A DNA stretch of 64,000 nt, from NCBI GenBank assembly GCA_000934385.1, contig KN880461.1:99221-163220 (forward strand), given 5' to 3'. Below, piece by piece: positions 37,216-47,920 of the stretch. A program made the translations under genes and the position numbers. Positions within the stretch are counted from its first letter, which is position 1, and each line of letters starts with the position of its first letter. The notes below the pieces were generated by a model. It did not search any database. It had not been told where the DNA came from and was given only the letters and a program-made list of their open reading frames with translations. The stretch comes from Cylindrobasidium torrendii FP15055 ss-10. Lineage: Eukaryota; Basidiomycota; Agaricomycetes; Agaricales; Physalacriaceae.

Positions 37216-40200
37216 TTACTTCTTATTAGGAAGAGTTATCCAGGGATGCGCGAGGGCCTCTGAGGCAGACGGCCGAGCATCCTGGTCTAGCTCGAACGTC
37301 TTTGTCAGGAAGTCCTGCGCCTCCGCTGAGATATCCGACGGAATTTCCGGCTTCGAGGACGAGCCAATCTACGGCTTGCATCAGCATTGTTCGTCTACAA
37401 AAGAGGCACCAGAAAACACACCTTGAAAATGGCTTGCATTTGTGTCAGCTGCGCCCACGGATGCTCGCCCGTCAACATCTCCACGACCAGACAGCCCACA
37501 CTCCAGATATCCGCCTTCTGGGTGTGCCCACTCTGCTTGACGACCTCGGGTGCCATCCAGAATACCGAACCCTGCAGCGATGCACGGTGCATGCGCGAGC
37601 CAGCTAGCGCCTGCACATCCACTTTCTTTGAAATACCAAAGTCTGAAATCTTCACGCCACCCTTGTTATCGACGAGAATGTTCGCGCCCTTGATATCTCG
37701 GTGGACGATACCGCGTTCGTGCAGATAGGTCAAGCCCTGCAAGATTTGCCTCACGAAGGTTTTGACGAGTGTCTCTTCAAATGCGCCGTAGTTACGAAGC
37801 AGTGCCGTGACCGACCCACCGGGGACATACTCCAAGAAAATATTGAGGCAGTCATCCTCCAGGGATGAGTCTTAACGAAGCGTCAGCTAACATCATGAAG
37901 CCTTCATGACACAACGCACAGAGGTATTGGACAATGTTATCGTGTTGAAGGTCTTGCAAAAGCTCAATCTCATGCTCAAGAGCAGTGAGCATGCTTTGCT
38001 TGCGCTCCTCATTTGGTGCGGATCCTGTCGGAAGTTCCACTTGCTTGACCGCCATAAGCAGACCAGAAGAAGCGTCCATCCCAAGGTAGACCTTGCCGAA
38101 GGACCCAGCACCGATGAGCGCGCCTTTGATCCATTTGTTCGCTATCGAAGTGTTAGTTACTGATCGCAAGAGCAGTCGAACAATATACCTTTGCGCTCAA
38201 CATAGCCGCTGGCGCCCGTCTCATCAACAATGTCTTCCTCATACTCTTCTTCGTCTCCTTCTTCGTCTTCGTCTTCATCGTCTTCCATAATGCTTTCGCC
38301 CTCATCCTCGAGGTCCTCGTCATCCGCGACATCCTTCGGCGAATCAGCCACGCTAACTTCCGTCCACTCATCAGTGTCAGACCCAAACTCGTCTCGGACG
38401 TTCAACGTTTTTCTTCGCCGGCTCTCAACCTCTTGCGTGATTTCGTCGACCGTCATCAAGCTGGCGGTGTCCGATTTGTCTCTGCGGCTGCGCAGCTCTG
38501 ACATGTAGCTCATTCTGGAGGCGCGAGACGACACCGACAACGTCCGCGACATACGGCTCTGCATACTCGATGATTCGGTTGGGCTTGTCAAGCTTTCCAT
38601 CTGCTCGCTGAGGGATTCTGTAGGGAATGGTATAGGCGGCAACAACTGAGGAGCAATAGACGTAGTGCTCTCATCGTCTGCGCCGTCGCCGTCAAACTGG
38701 ATAGATCGCCCGTCGTCGGTAGACAGGGATACTCGTGGGATGTACTCCGATATCATGGACTGTGTATCATCGTCGGCAGAATTCTTCTCAGGAAGTGGGG
38801 GTGGCATAGACATGCGCGACATGCGCCTCCCTGAGCCAATTGTACTGGTACTGAAGCGCGAAGAGGGCGGAGGCCGGTAGGACGCAGTGCTGTCCCGTTT
38901 GCGCAACACACTTTGCCGGGCAGTCCGCTCGAGTACCTTCTTGTCGGTGAAGGGGAAGTACTCTGGCAGATGGGTTGTGATCATCTCGCTCGGTGGACGC
39001 TGGCCAAAGAAGTTGCGAAGCTTGAAGGGGCGCTTGTTTGTGGTGTCGTCCTGGTATCCATAGCCCGAGTTTGAAGCGGTCGGCGACGGGGGTTGAAGCG
39101 CCCTCTCTGGATCGGGAACACCGAGACCCGACAAAACACTGATGGAAGACGCGCGCTTATAGGCTTTGGAGGAGCGGTCGGGTTGTTGTGTACGCAGACC
39201 ACCCTGTAGGCCAAGGCCAGCCAGGCGGGCTCTAGCAATCTTGCGTAATTGAAGACCCTTGTCACGTCCAGGATGGCTCAGTGATGCGTGGCAGAATGAC
39301 AGTAGTGTAGCCTCATCGAGTGGACCTTGGTCAAGGTTAGAACAAGACGTCAAAAGTCTGCAAATGAGAACCAACCTGAGCCATCCTCGAGATACATGCC
39401 CCAGCCATCGACACTGAGGCCGCCATCCTCGGTGTGTACGTTGTCTCCGTCGATGTCATGCGAGCGCAGACCACCCTTTCCAAATTTCTTGAGCACTTTC
39501 TCCAGAATCTCGACACCGCCTGCACAGTTGTCGACGTCGATGGTATAGATCAAGCCTTCGTCGGGTAGCGCAATTTTGACAAGTTTACGGCGAAGAACAT
39601 CGAGCGACGGATTGAGATTTGCTGCTTGCGAAGAAGGGGTAGGCGGGGTCTTGTCGCTACCCAATCCCGAAAAGCCGCCGCTGACCCCGACTCGGTAACC
39701 TGGCGACCCTGGATTGAAGCCCTCGGCAATGGGTGATAAGTCGAGCTTGGAAGCTTGTGTGCTGCTGTATGGATGGTGTGGCGCCGTGCCAGGCCGTACT
39801 TGCTTTGGAACTGGTGTCGGAGTGACTGGGGACACCATACTGGCTGAGCCGCTTCGCGCATGTCCAGGTGGAAGTGCAGGGCGCTGGCCGCGTGCAAGCG
39901 GGGATGTGCGCCCACTGGACTGGGGTGTCTTGTTGCTGCCGACGTTGCCAGGGCGTGGGTCTGCGGGCAGATGATAGCCACCAGTCCAATTGGAATTTGC
40001 GGAAGATGGTGTCAAAAGTCCTTGATTGGGTGCAGGCGGAAGCGCCTGGTTGGCATATGGGGGTACTTCGACAGGCGTAGGTGTCTTCCGACCCGATGAT
40101 TGGAAGTTGCGAACGGGTGGTCGTCCTGGAGGAAGAGGTGGCTGTCCTCGTGGCGGCGGAGGAAGGGGCGGGAGATTGCCTCGGGGCGGACCAGACGTGG

Positions 40201-40825
40201 GATTTGAGGATGGACCTGCCGAGCGCGAACCGGACGGCTGGCTTTTGGCAGAGTCGGGGCCTTGGTCGCGTACGAGACGGGGGAGACCATCGTTCTGGTG
40301 ATTGTTGTTAAGCCTCAGTGGCGCCGGTCTGCCACTCTCGCGACGTCGTCCAGCAGCCTTATCCGGACCGCGGGAAATGGGGTTGGCGATGACCTTCTTT
40401 CGCAGCTGCTTCACTCCATTCAGAATGCGAAACCTATCTCCCACACTGCTCAGGCCCATCTCCTGCAGCGTCGGATGATCGAGTTCGAGTAGAATGTCGC
40501 CGCGGATGTCGTTTGCTTTGAAGAGCTCGGCGTGGCCGGCGCATTTGTGTTCCGACAGCCATCGCGCGATGTGGTCGTCTTCCCATGTCTGAATAAAGTC
40601 CGACCACGATACGCCTATGGGTGGCTCCAGGTTGTTGTGAGCAATGGGGGATGCCAGGGTGGGTGTTGCGGGAAACGTCGATGTTTGGGTACGTAGGGGA
40701 TAAGTCCGGGGGAGTGACTGTTGTGTTTGAAAAGTAAGATTTGGTGATGCAGGCGAAGCTGGCTTCGATGCTTGATCCGGGCTGTCCAGTGAATGATACA
40801 TGCCGTTGGTGGCAATAGCTGACAT
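37216..40825 (-). CDS. STE11: MAP kinase kinase kinase of Ste11/Byr2 type (SAM, RA-like, kinase)
   Basis: The top kinase of the fungal pheromone/filamentation MAPK cascade. Five exons, about 1,130 residues. A SAM domain lies at about 75-145 ([20 protein letters not shown] ... [20 protein letters not shown]). A long Pro-rich linker with [19 protein letters not shown] could bind SH3 domains. An RA-like domain follows at about 415-500 ([20 protein letters not shown]). A Ser-rich region and a strongly acidic stretch ([15 protein letters not shown]) lead directly into the C-terminal kinase, which has the glycine loop [15 protein letters not shown]-like AVKQVELP, catalytic [19 protein letters not shown] and [20 protein letters not shown]. 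It ends [10 protein letters not shown]. The start is set at [12 protein letters not shown]; an upstream exon is possible. A Bck1-type identity is less likely because of the SAM/RA layout. Confidence 0.9.
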
Positions 40826-41863
40826 GACTTGAGGACTGGTCCGTAGGGATCTCGAGTAGTAGTACACCAAGTTAGGGCTGGCCTATGAGAAGAATGAAAG
40901 CATTAAGAAGAGCTTGAGAGATCAATCGTAAGTCTAGGGCGCTATGGGGGGCGGCAACGAGGTCCAAATCACCTAGCAATTACAAGCAAGCGCAAGAAGT
41001 AAGGAAGTGGTGGCGAGAAGGAAGGAGCGACACTGGACTCGAGTAGAACACGGGGATTCGCCAACACAATAGCCGTGGTGGCCTTGATAATTGTCTGAAC
41101 GAAAGAGACAGAATCGGAAAGCGGCACGATGCGCCGATCACGTAAGCCAGCGTTAACATAAGCCAAGTCGCAAGTTATCAGTGCAGCATAGGCAAATGCT
41201 CTAGCTCATAGCGCCATCTCACATAAGATCTTACTACACACAGATATCAGGGCCCCCAACATTCTAATGACAACTCACAACGAAGCTGAGGTTGGCACAC
41301 TGCAGTCAGTCTTCTACCGCACCTCAATTTGCGGTTCAAGATACGCTGGGGGAGTGTATCTTTAATCCACATGATACAATAGATCATACGGAGCGTTCTA
41401 TGCAGGAACGACATGCTGACTTAGCGATATGCGACCAAAGAATGCGAGCCCACAGGCATAATATTCAGAATTCACCCAGTGACAAGGGCGAGCAGGGAGG
41501 AACGTACACTTTTCATTCTGATGCTGGGATCGGCGCACAACAACCCCATGGCCGGGGAAGAAATCCTGCCAGAATCCTGCTGTCCGAGTCCATGTTCAAG
41601 CGAGGAGCACGCCTCATTTAAGCCCGATCGCATTGAGATGTCTCAATCATACTCCCATGTTGTGTGAATAGGGATCTGGATTGTAAGGCTAGCTCACAGA
41701 GAATGCTCGCAATCCTGAAGAGAGCCAATATTTTATCAAATGTGCACTATTGATTTTGCAGTCGACCGTCATGACATTGGTGATAATTGGTCTGGTGTTC
41801 ACATGATTTACCACGGCGACACTCTCCTTCGTACTACGACGACCCTAAACAAAATCGTGCACT
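40826..41863. other. Divergent promoter region, MAPKKK (-) and HTD2-like (+)
   Basis: About 1 kb. A 5' leader intron of the MAPKKK is possible near 40850-40900. Short frames exist but none looks coding. No repeats or RNA genes recognised. Confidence 0.5.
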
Positions 41864-42938
41864 ATGCTGTTTCTAAAGCCTTCCTTCGTCTTTGGGTCTC
41901 TGAACACCTGCGTTGGTCGTCGCACAATCTCAACAAAGGCTCTGGACAAATGGATTACAACTCTTCCCGAGCGCACAGAGCTCCGCGATACACTTCATCC
42001 TGAACAGCTTGCCAAACTGTACGTCACACTGCCTACACGAGACGGGACATGGGGTCCGTATCGTGCTCCTGTCCCCGGGGAGCCTCTTGGGTATCTGCAC
42101 CATTTCGTGTTCTTGAATTCCACATTGGTCCCAGAGAGAGCCTTGAATCCGGCGGATGGAACAGATACGGAGCTCGGGCCGCCGTTCCCCTTCACACGGA
42201 GGATGTGGGCAGGGGGAAAGATTGAGTGGGATACGGACAGACCATTGCTTGTCGGCGAGAGGGTAACAGGGACGTTCGGTATAGAGAGCGTACAATCAAA
42301 GGGTGTAGAGCAAGGAAAGCCTATGGTCTTCGTCAACAAAACTCTGGAGGTGTGGGGAGGTGACAGAATGGAAGGCAAACCCAGCGTGCGGGAACAGAGA
42401 ATCCATGTATATCTGCCAGAGCTCACCACAGGCAGCGAAAAGCAAGGGCTTCCTAGAGAAGGTAAGCCTTTGACTATTGAATCAGCATGGAATTGATCCG
42501 ACGCATGCTTTCTAGTTCGTGATATACCAGAAATGTCCGATTTTTCGCTTAGCTACAGGCCGACACTAGTGACATTGTTTCGATTTTCCGCATTGACATT
42601 CAACGCGCATTTCATCCATTTGGACAAGGAGTACTCAAGAAATGTGGAGGGACACTCAGGTAATGCACCATTGTTGGATGGCCTGCTTGCAACCACTGAT
42701 CAACGTGCTAGAGCGGCTGGTGCATGGGCCTCTGACCGCGCTCATGATGCTCGAAGCTGTTGTCAGCAATGAACCTGGTAGCGTAGTCAAGGCTTTCACC
42801 TATCGAGCCCGTAATCCTCTAGTACTAAACAAACAGCACACGATATATGGGCACTACGGTAGTGGTACAACCATCAAACTTTGGTGTGTATCAGAAGATG
42901 GAGTCGTTGGGATGACAGGCGAAGTAGATTTACAATAA
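41864..42938 (+). CDS. HTD2: HTD2-like 3-hydroxyacyl-thioester dehydratase, mitochondrial
   Basis: It resembles the hot-dog-fold dehydratases (yeast Htd2, bacterial mesaconyl-CoA hydratase-like) that dehydrate 3-hydroxyacyl-ACP in mitochondrial type II fatty-acid synthesis, the route to lipoate. The N-terminus (MLFLKPSFVFGSLNTCVGRRTISTK) fits a mitochondrial presequence. Conserved blocks are PLGYLHHFVFLNSTL, PFPFTRRMWAGGKIEWD, PLLVGERVTGTF, LFRFSALTFNAHFIHLDKEY and, after the second intron, HSERLVHGPLTALMMLE. The introns at about 42463-42515 and 42660-42711 are canonical and keep the frame. The C-terminus ends DGVVGMTGEVDLQ. About 320 residues. It lies head-to-head with the MAPKKK. Confidence 0.85.
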
Positions 42939-43024
42939 AAATACTCTTCCAGTTGTTTAATCAACCATGGATTGTGTTCGTGATCTTGCCTCAAACACGG
43001 TTCGTTGACAATTACAGGGCAGCC

Positions 43025-43094
43025 CACGTGAAGCGTGTTTGGCCGAGGTGTGCCGAACCAAATGCACGTGACCTCGTTGACGCGTGGTTATAAG
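43025..43094 (+). promoter_or_regulatory. Histone H2B promoter elements: two CACGTG cores and a TATA-like box
   Basis: CACGTG occurs at 43025-43030 and again at 43065-43070, exactly 40 bp apart, so on the same face of the helix. TTATAAG lies at 43088-43094, 90 bp before the H2B start codon. The arrangement looks like a compact promoter. Which factor binds is unknown. Confidence 0.45.
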
Positions 43095-43183
43095 AGGAAG
43101 GCAGGTTCGTTTACGACCCAAACCTGCTCTTGACCACCAACCTCTACCTCTTCCATCCCTCCCGCCCGCCTCTATTATTTTCA

Positions 43184-43827
43184 ATGGCCCCTAAGGTAAG
43201 TGCAGTTCGGGAAACGATGTGACCTTTTTTGAACTGGTGTCCAGCCCGCCTCCACTGCCTCCAAGGCTCCCGCCTCCACTGCCGGCAAGGCGCCCGCCAA
43301 GACGGACACTGCCAAGAAGACCGCAAGCAAGAGCAGCAAGCCCAGTGCACCTGCCGACGGCGAGAAGAAGAAGCGCAAGAGGACGCGCAAGGAGACATAC
43401 TCCTCCTACATCTACAAGGGTACGCGATACTCCCCGACCTCCCAACATTGACTCATCCCCGCCCGCAGTCCTCAAGCAAGTCCACCCGGACACAGGTATC
43501 TCAAACAAGGCGATGGCGATTCTCAATTCGTTCGTCAATGATATCTTCGAGAGGATCGCTACCGAAGCCTCGAGTGCGTCCCGCCTTTTCCATCACATCC
43601 CGCCGCCTTGCTAATTCTTTCCATAGAACTCGCTGCCTACTCCAAGAAATCCACTATCTCCTCTCGCGAAATCCAGACCAGCGTCCGTCTCATCCTGCCT
43701 GGTGAGCTTTCGAAGCACGCCATTTCCGAGGGTACCAAGTCTGTGACCAGTACGTGCCTACTGCAATTTTCTCACAGGTCATTTTACTCATCGGTTGCCC
43801 ACAGAGTACTCTGCTGGAGGCAAGTAA
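43184..43827 (+). CDS. HTB1: Histone H2B
   Basis: A core histone of the nucleosome. Five exons give about 145 residues: MAPK, then a basic Ala/Lys/Ser tail ([19 protein letters not shown] ... [18 protein letters not shown]), the histone fold ([74 protein letters not shown]) and the end KYSAGGK. The conserved lysine near the C-terminus that is monoubiquitinated in yeast (EGTKSVT) is present. The first intron follows only four codons (MAPK), and the last, with donor gtacgt, splits the Lys codon before YSAGGK. Introns in a core histone gene are normal for basidiomycetes, whose messages are polyadenylated. No H2A gene adjoins it. Confidence 0.97.
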
Positions 43828-44089
43828 ATCGCCATGTTCACACGCGGTCATCCTTCTCTCTTTCTGCGTCGCTTTGTTTGTGTATTTTAGCTCCCAATGT
43901 CGTTCACGGACGGCTATATCTATACCGTAGCCATCTAGTCTGTCTGTAAACTTGATCTACTACTATGCTGCGTGTACAATGAACGAACGGCTTGTTCAAA
44001 ATGGAAACAGCGTGCCCTCTGTGAGGTCTGTGGCGTACTCTGGAAATGGATCGGTCGTAGTTGATCTCGCTTGCTTATACTCTCCCACG

Positions 44090-45291
44090 ATGCTCGGACT
44101 AGGCGGCTATGGCAGTGGCAGCGACAGTGAATCCGAAGACACAGCGTCGTCCACGGCGGCATCCAAGTCTCACAGTCAGTCCCTGCCCACACAGTCGTCC
44201 AAGTCAGCCTCATCGTCGCTGTCTTCCAGCCTGCCGCCGCCCAAGGCAAAGAAGAAGGTCGGGATAGCTCTGCCCTCACTCAAGCCTCTCAAAGACGAAG
44301 ATGACGTGGCACCGCCCCCAGCAAAGAAGGCTCGACTCGAAACAGGCGCCGGCGTCTCCTCCTTGCTGTCGATGCTTCCCGCCCCCAAGCAAAAAGGTCT
44401 TCCAAAGGCTGCGGCACCAGCTAGGGTTCTCGGCGGCGGCGCATCCAATCAACCCATTGTCTCCGCCCCTCCCCCGCCTGATACAGACGCTGGCGGTGAT
44501 GACGATTCAGCAAAATCAAATTCACTGCCGTTGCTCTTGCCGCCGTCACTGAAGAAGGGGCGCGCCAATGTTTCGCTGGAAGATGACTATGACCGGCCGC
44601 GGAAGGTCCCAGCAAAGCCGACGGTGAATGTTTCAGTAAAGCCGGTGGTGAATGAGCCATCTGCGCCTGCAGTCGACTTCTTTGGACTTGGGGCGGCGAC
44701 GAGCTCGAAAAGCGGTCCATCAATACCATCAGCGTCTTCATCATCTGTCAAGATCACCTCTGCGCCATCCGTGCCGACGTTCGAGATTCCTGAGCCGACG
44801 CCAGAGGACGAGTATCCGGGCTACTACAAGCTGCCATCCGGGCAGTGGGCCCAGCACGATGTGGCCTACTACAATCAATTTGCAGCGAAGTGGCAGAAGG
44901 AATATAATGCACATATTCGTGCGCTGGAGAAGGGCAAGGAGAAGGGCTTCGAGCGAATGCAGGATGAGGATATGGCGGAGGTGGATGCGGCGAGTGAGAT
45001 GGAGCGTGCGAAGCGGGAGGTCCACGATCTCGAGGAGCGCAGGGCGTTGACAATGGGCGGGGAGGGGAATGCGGCGCCCAAGGTGAAGCTGACGGCGAGC
45101 AAGTCAAGTGGTATTGCGCGCTCTAGGCATCAATTGGCTACGATGCTGCATGAGGCGTATAACAACCGGGAGGCGCTTGAGGAGAAGATTGCGCAAGGAA
45201 GGAGGAATAGGAAGGAGGCGGGCAGCAAGTATGGTGCGTTTGGCCAATTCATTTGTATGCACTGAGCTGATGAATGTTTGAAGGTTTCTAG
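44090..45291 (+). CDS. PRCC-domain nuclear protein
   Basis: It is similar to the proline-rich PRCC family, nuclear proteins linked to pre-mRNA splicing in animals. The start MLGLGGYGSGSDSESED is the family's typical N-terminus and is preferred over an in-frame upstream extension to about 43980. A long low-complexity Ser/Pro/Ala region contains PPPKAKKKVGIALPSLKPL and PPAKKARLE (basic, NLS-like). The conserved C-terminal domain begins PEDEYPGYYKLPSGQWAQHD and continues with GIARSRHQLATMLHEAYNNR and GRRNRKEAGSK. The final intron, 45234-45283 (gtgcgt...ttgaag), joins KYG to F and stop, giving the family's KYGF end. About 380 residues. Confidence 0.85.
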
Positions 45292-45651
45292 TGAAATGGT
45301 GCGTATCGACAGTGTGCTTCGTTTGCCATTGCAAGCATTACTGTAGACGCCTTGTCTATTCACCCAATTCATGCATTCTATGTACGATGCACATTCACAA
45401 TGAACTTTTTAGTTGCGTTTGTCATCAGTGACAATGGAATGCCATAGTCCTTCAGGTTGTGTTCCTTGTCTCAGTGGTGCTACATATACTTGCACCCAGA
45501 GGTACAAATCAGCGGCAATAAGCCTTCTTTTGCCGTAAAATTTCAGATTTAGATTCGAATACTTAGCAAATACAAGCAACAACCCATGTACAGGCAAATT
45601 GTCCACTGCAAACTACTCTATACAAATGTTTAAATATCAATGTATTGATGC
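45292..45651. other. Convergent 3' regions of the PRCC-domain and GH5 genes
   Basis: About 360 bp, AT-richer than its surroundings. No further gene or repeat seen. Confidence 0.5.
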
Positions 45652-47268
45652 TCAACCACATATGTTAGGGTACAGTCTGTCTGTGGGGTCTTGGGGTATC
45701 CATCCACCAGCCAGGCCTCGCTGGTAGCTCCAATCATCTGCATTTTCCGCCTTCCATGTCCAATATATCCAACCCGTTACTTGCTCCGCAACATACGTTT
45801 GCACTTCCCAATAGCGCCTCAAGAACGTCTTGTACTCGTCAGAAAAGCCATCAGAGTTTCCGGTATAGCTGCTGCATGAGCCATGGTAACTGGTCGGGGT
45901 GACATACGTCGCGTCCCAGCGCGCGCCGATTCCTCGACCGTTGAGCCAGAGCGTACAATCCGTGATGGCATTGGACCATTCGCCAACGACAGTCCAAAGG
46001 TTGTCGTGCGCGTAAGACGTGAGCGTCTCGATATTTGAGCAAGCCACCGACACATGTTCGTCAAAGGAGCGCTCCAGCTCCGGTTCGCTAAACAGCTGGT
46101 AATCATGTGTGTCCATGATCACCTTCCCTACGCCGCTCGTGAGGAAGCCGTCCCAGCTCTGAACGCCCAGAAAAGCATCGCCTATCATTATCGTCATGTC
46201 TGTCGGTGCGACATTACGGACCGCGGTAGTAGCGTCTTGGAAGTATTGTCGGATGTTGGAAGCCCAGTCGTCTCCCCGGAAGCCTGCGCCTTCGTTCAGC
46301 AGCTCCAGTACGTCGACCATACCGCCGATTTCCTTTGCAATAAACACCATCGTGTCCAGTGCGCGGCTGACATTGGTGGGAGTGACGGCAAACTGAGGGT
46401 TGCCTGTCCTCTGTCCGGAATTGTCGTATCCGTTCTGCGAACCTGGGGCGCCGTGTAGGTCGACAATGGTATGGATGTTGTGCATCTTTGCCCAGTTGAG
46501 GGCTTTGAGAAGATAGGGCCATGCCCCTGGCACGTAAGGGTCTGTATGAGTGTACCCTTGCGTATCGCTAGAGGTGAGAGGGACACTCCAATAACCTAGT
46601 GGTATTCTGGTCGCTGGTCAGTGGCTTCGTTGATGGGGGATTGTGGGTACGCACCGGACATGGTTTATGCCTGCTGCCTCCATTTCAGCGAAATCATCTT
46701 CTGTATACCACTGTTCTTGGTGTCAGATTACATTTGGAGAATAAAGAGAGACAGGCGCACAGTCTCCCAGTGCTGAGTCAACTTTTCCAACGCAGTATCC
46801 TGGTCCTGCAATTGTCCGTATGTGTACTCGTCGACGATGTCCTCATTCCCGGTTTCTTCGAAAAGGCTTGGCGTTATCCAGGGCTAAGCCAATTCAGTTA
46901 GTGCGCGGGGCAAGGAGCGGGTTGCTAACCTCCAGGACAAACCAGCCGCCACTGGACACAATGTCAGGACTTTAGGATGAATGGACAGAATAAATTGCGC
47001 ACAGATTTACACCACGGACTTTCTCTTTCGCGTAGTCGAATGCTGCGAGTGTTGGCGTGGATGAAGCACCAGTACTCGTTGCGGTCGATGTTTCTGACGC
47101 GCTGGTATGTCCTCCACTTCCACTGCCCGTCCCGGTTCCGCTGGAGCTATCCCCCGAGTCCGCGCCCGTCGCCGCATTCACCTGCAGTCGACACTGCTGC
47201 CCAGCGGCACGCGTCCAAGCGGGTCCAAGCGCCAACAATGACGCAGTGGCCCAGAAACAACAACGCAT
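45652..47268 (-). CDS. GH5 glucan 1,3-beta-glucosidase (Exg type), secreted
   Basis: An extracellular exo-beta-1,3-glucanase that trims cell-wall glucan. About 480 residues. After a signal peptide (MRCCFWATASLLALGPAWTRA) comes a Ser/Gly/Thr-rich linker (GTGTGSGSGGHTSASETSTA). The GH5 barrel then follows: VRGVNLGGWFVLEPWITPS, GINHVRIPLGYWSVP, VDLHGAPGSQNGYDNSGQR, acid/base region VLELLNEGAGF, MDTHDYQLF, nucleophile region TVVGEWSNAITDCTLWLNG, and WIYWTWKAENADDWSYQRGL. The common Asn-Glu-Pro after beta-strand 4 is Asn-Glu-Gly here. Introns follow VNL (donor gtgcgc), LEP and the QHWETWYTEDD and NHVRIPL regions. The Gly/Ser linker before the catalytic domain could be a spacer for wall attachment (inference). 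Confidence 0.9.
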
Positions 47269-47920
47269 TGACCAGCAGAAAGATTCGGATTATCAATCAG
47301 TAAGGCGAACGAGGGGTGAGGATAAGAGAAGGGATTGAGCGGGCGGTGGGCAGGTGGGAGAATGGAGCCAAGTTGCGATGAAAGTCCGATGTCATTATTG
47401 TCGATTTCCACGAGGCAGGGAAGAGAAACAGATACAAATGAAACGATGTCCGTTTGGCCCTTGCCTTCTTCAATTCGGGGGGTTGCCCGGTGAAATCTTG
47501 AAAGGCCCTTGTGGGCGTGTTGGAATAGGCTGGAATCGCGAGGGAAAAGCACACTGGATCATTCATCTCATGCATAGCATCGCTCGGCAGATGAAAGGTG
47601 TGCAAATTAACTGGTGCTGGCTGGAAAACAGGCAGGTGACAGTAAGTATGTACAGCGCAGCAAAGTACTTTCGGAGAGCATCTAGCACCCACTTGCATTT
47701 TGTAACACTATGATGTTCGTTCTGAGTTCGAGCAATTTCTACTACTCTACAACATAGTCCCACGACCTTACTATCTAATCAGCGATAGCATGTACTAGTG
47801 TAAACAACAACCACTTATTTCACATGCTTGTGCTCGGTACTTCGGACCGATTCCAACCACGATCGGCAGCAATCGATTGGAAATTCCCCACATTCCTCAC
47901 CTGTCCCTCACGTATTATCC
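47269..47920. other. Divergent promoter region, GH5 (-) and ArgRS (+)
   Basis: About 650 bp serving both genes. An in-frame open stretch precedes the ArgRS start from 47828 but has no ATG. No other feature recognised. Confidence 0.5.
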
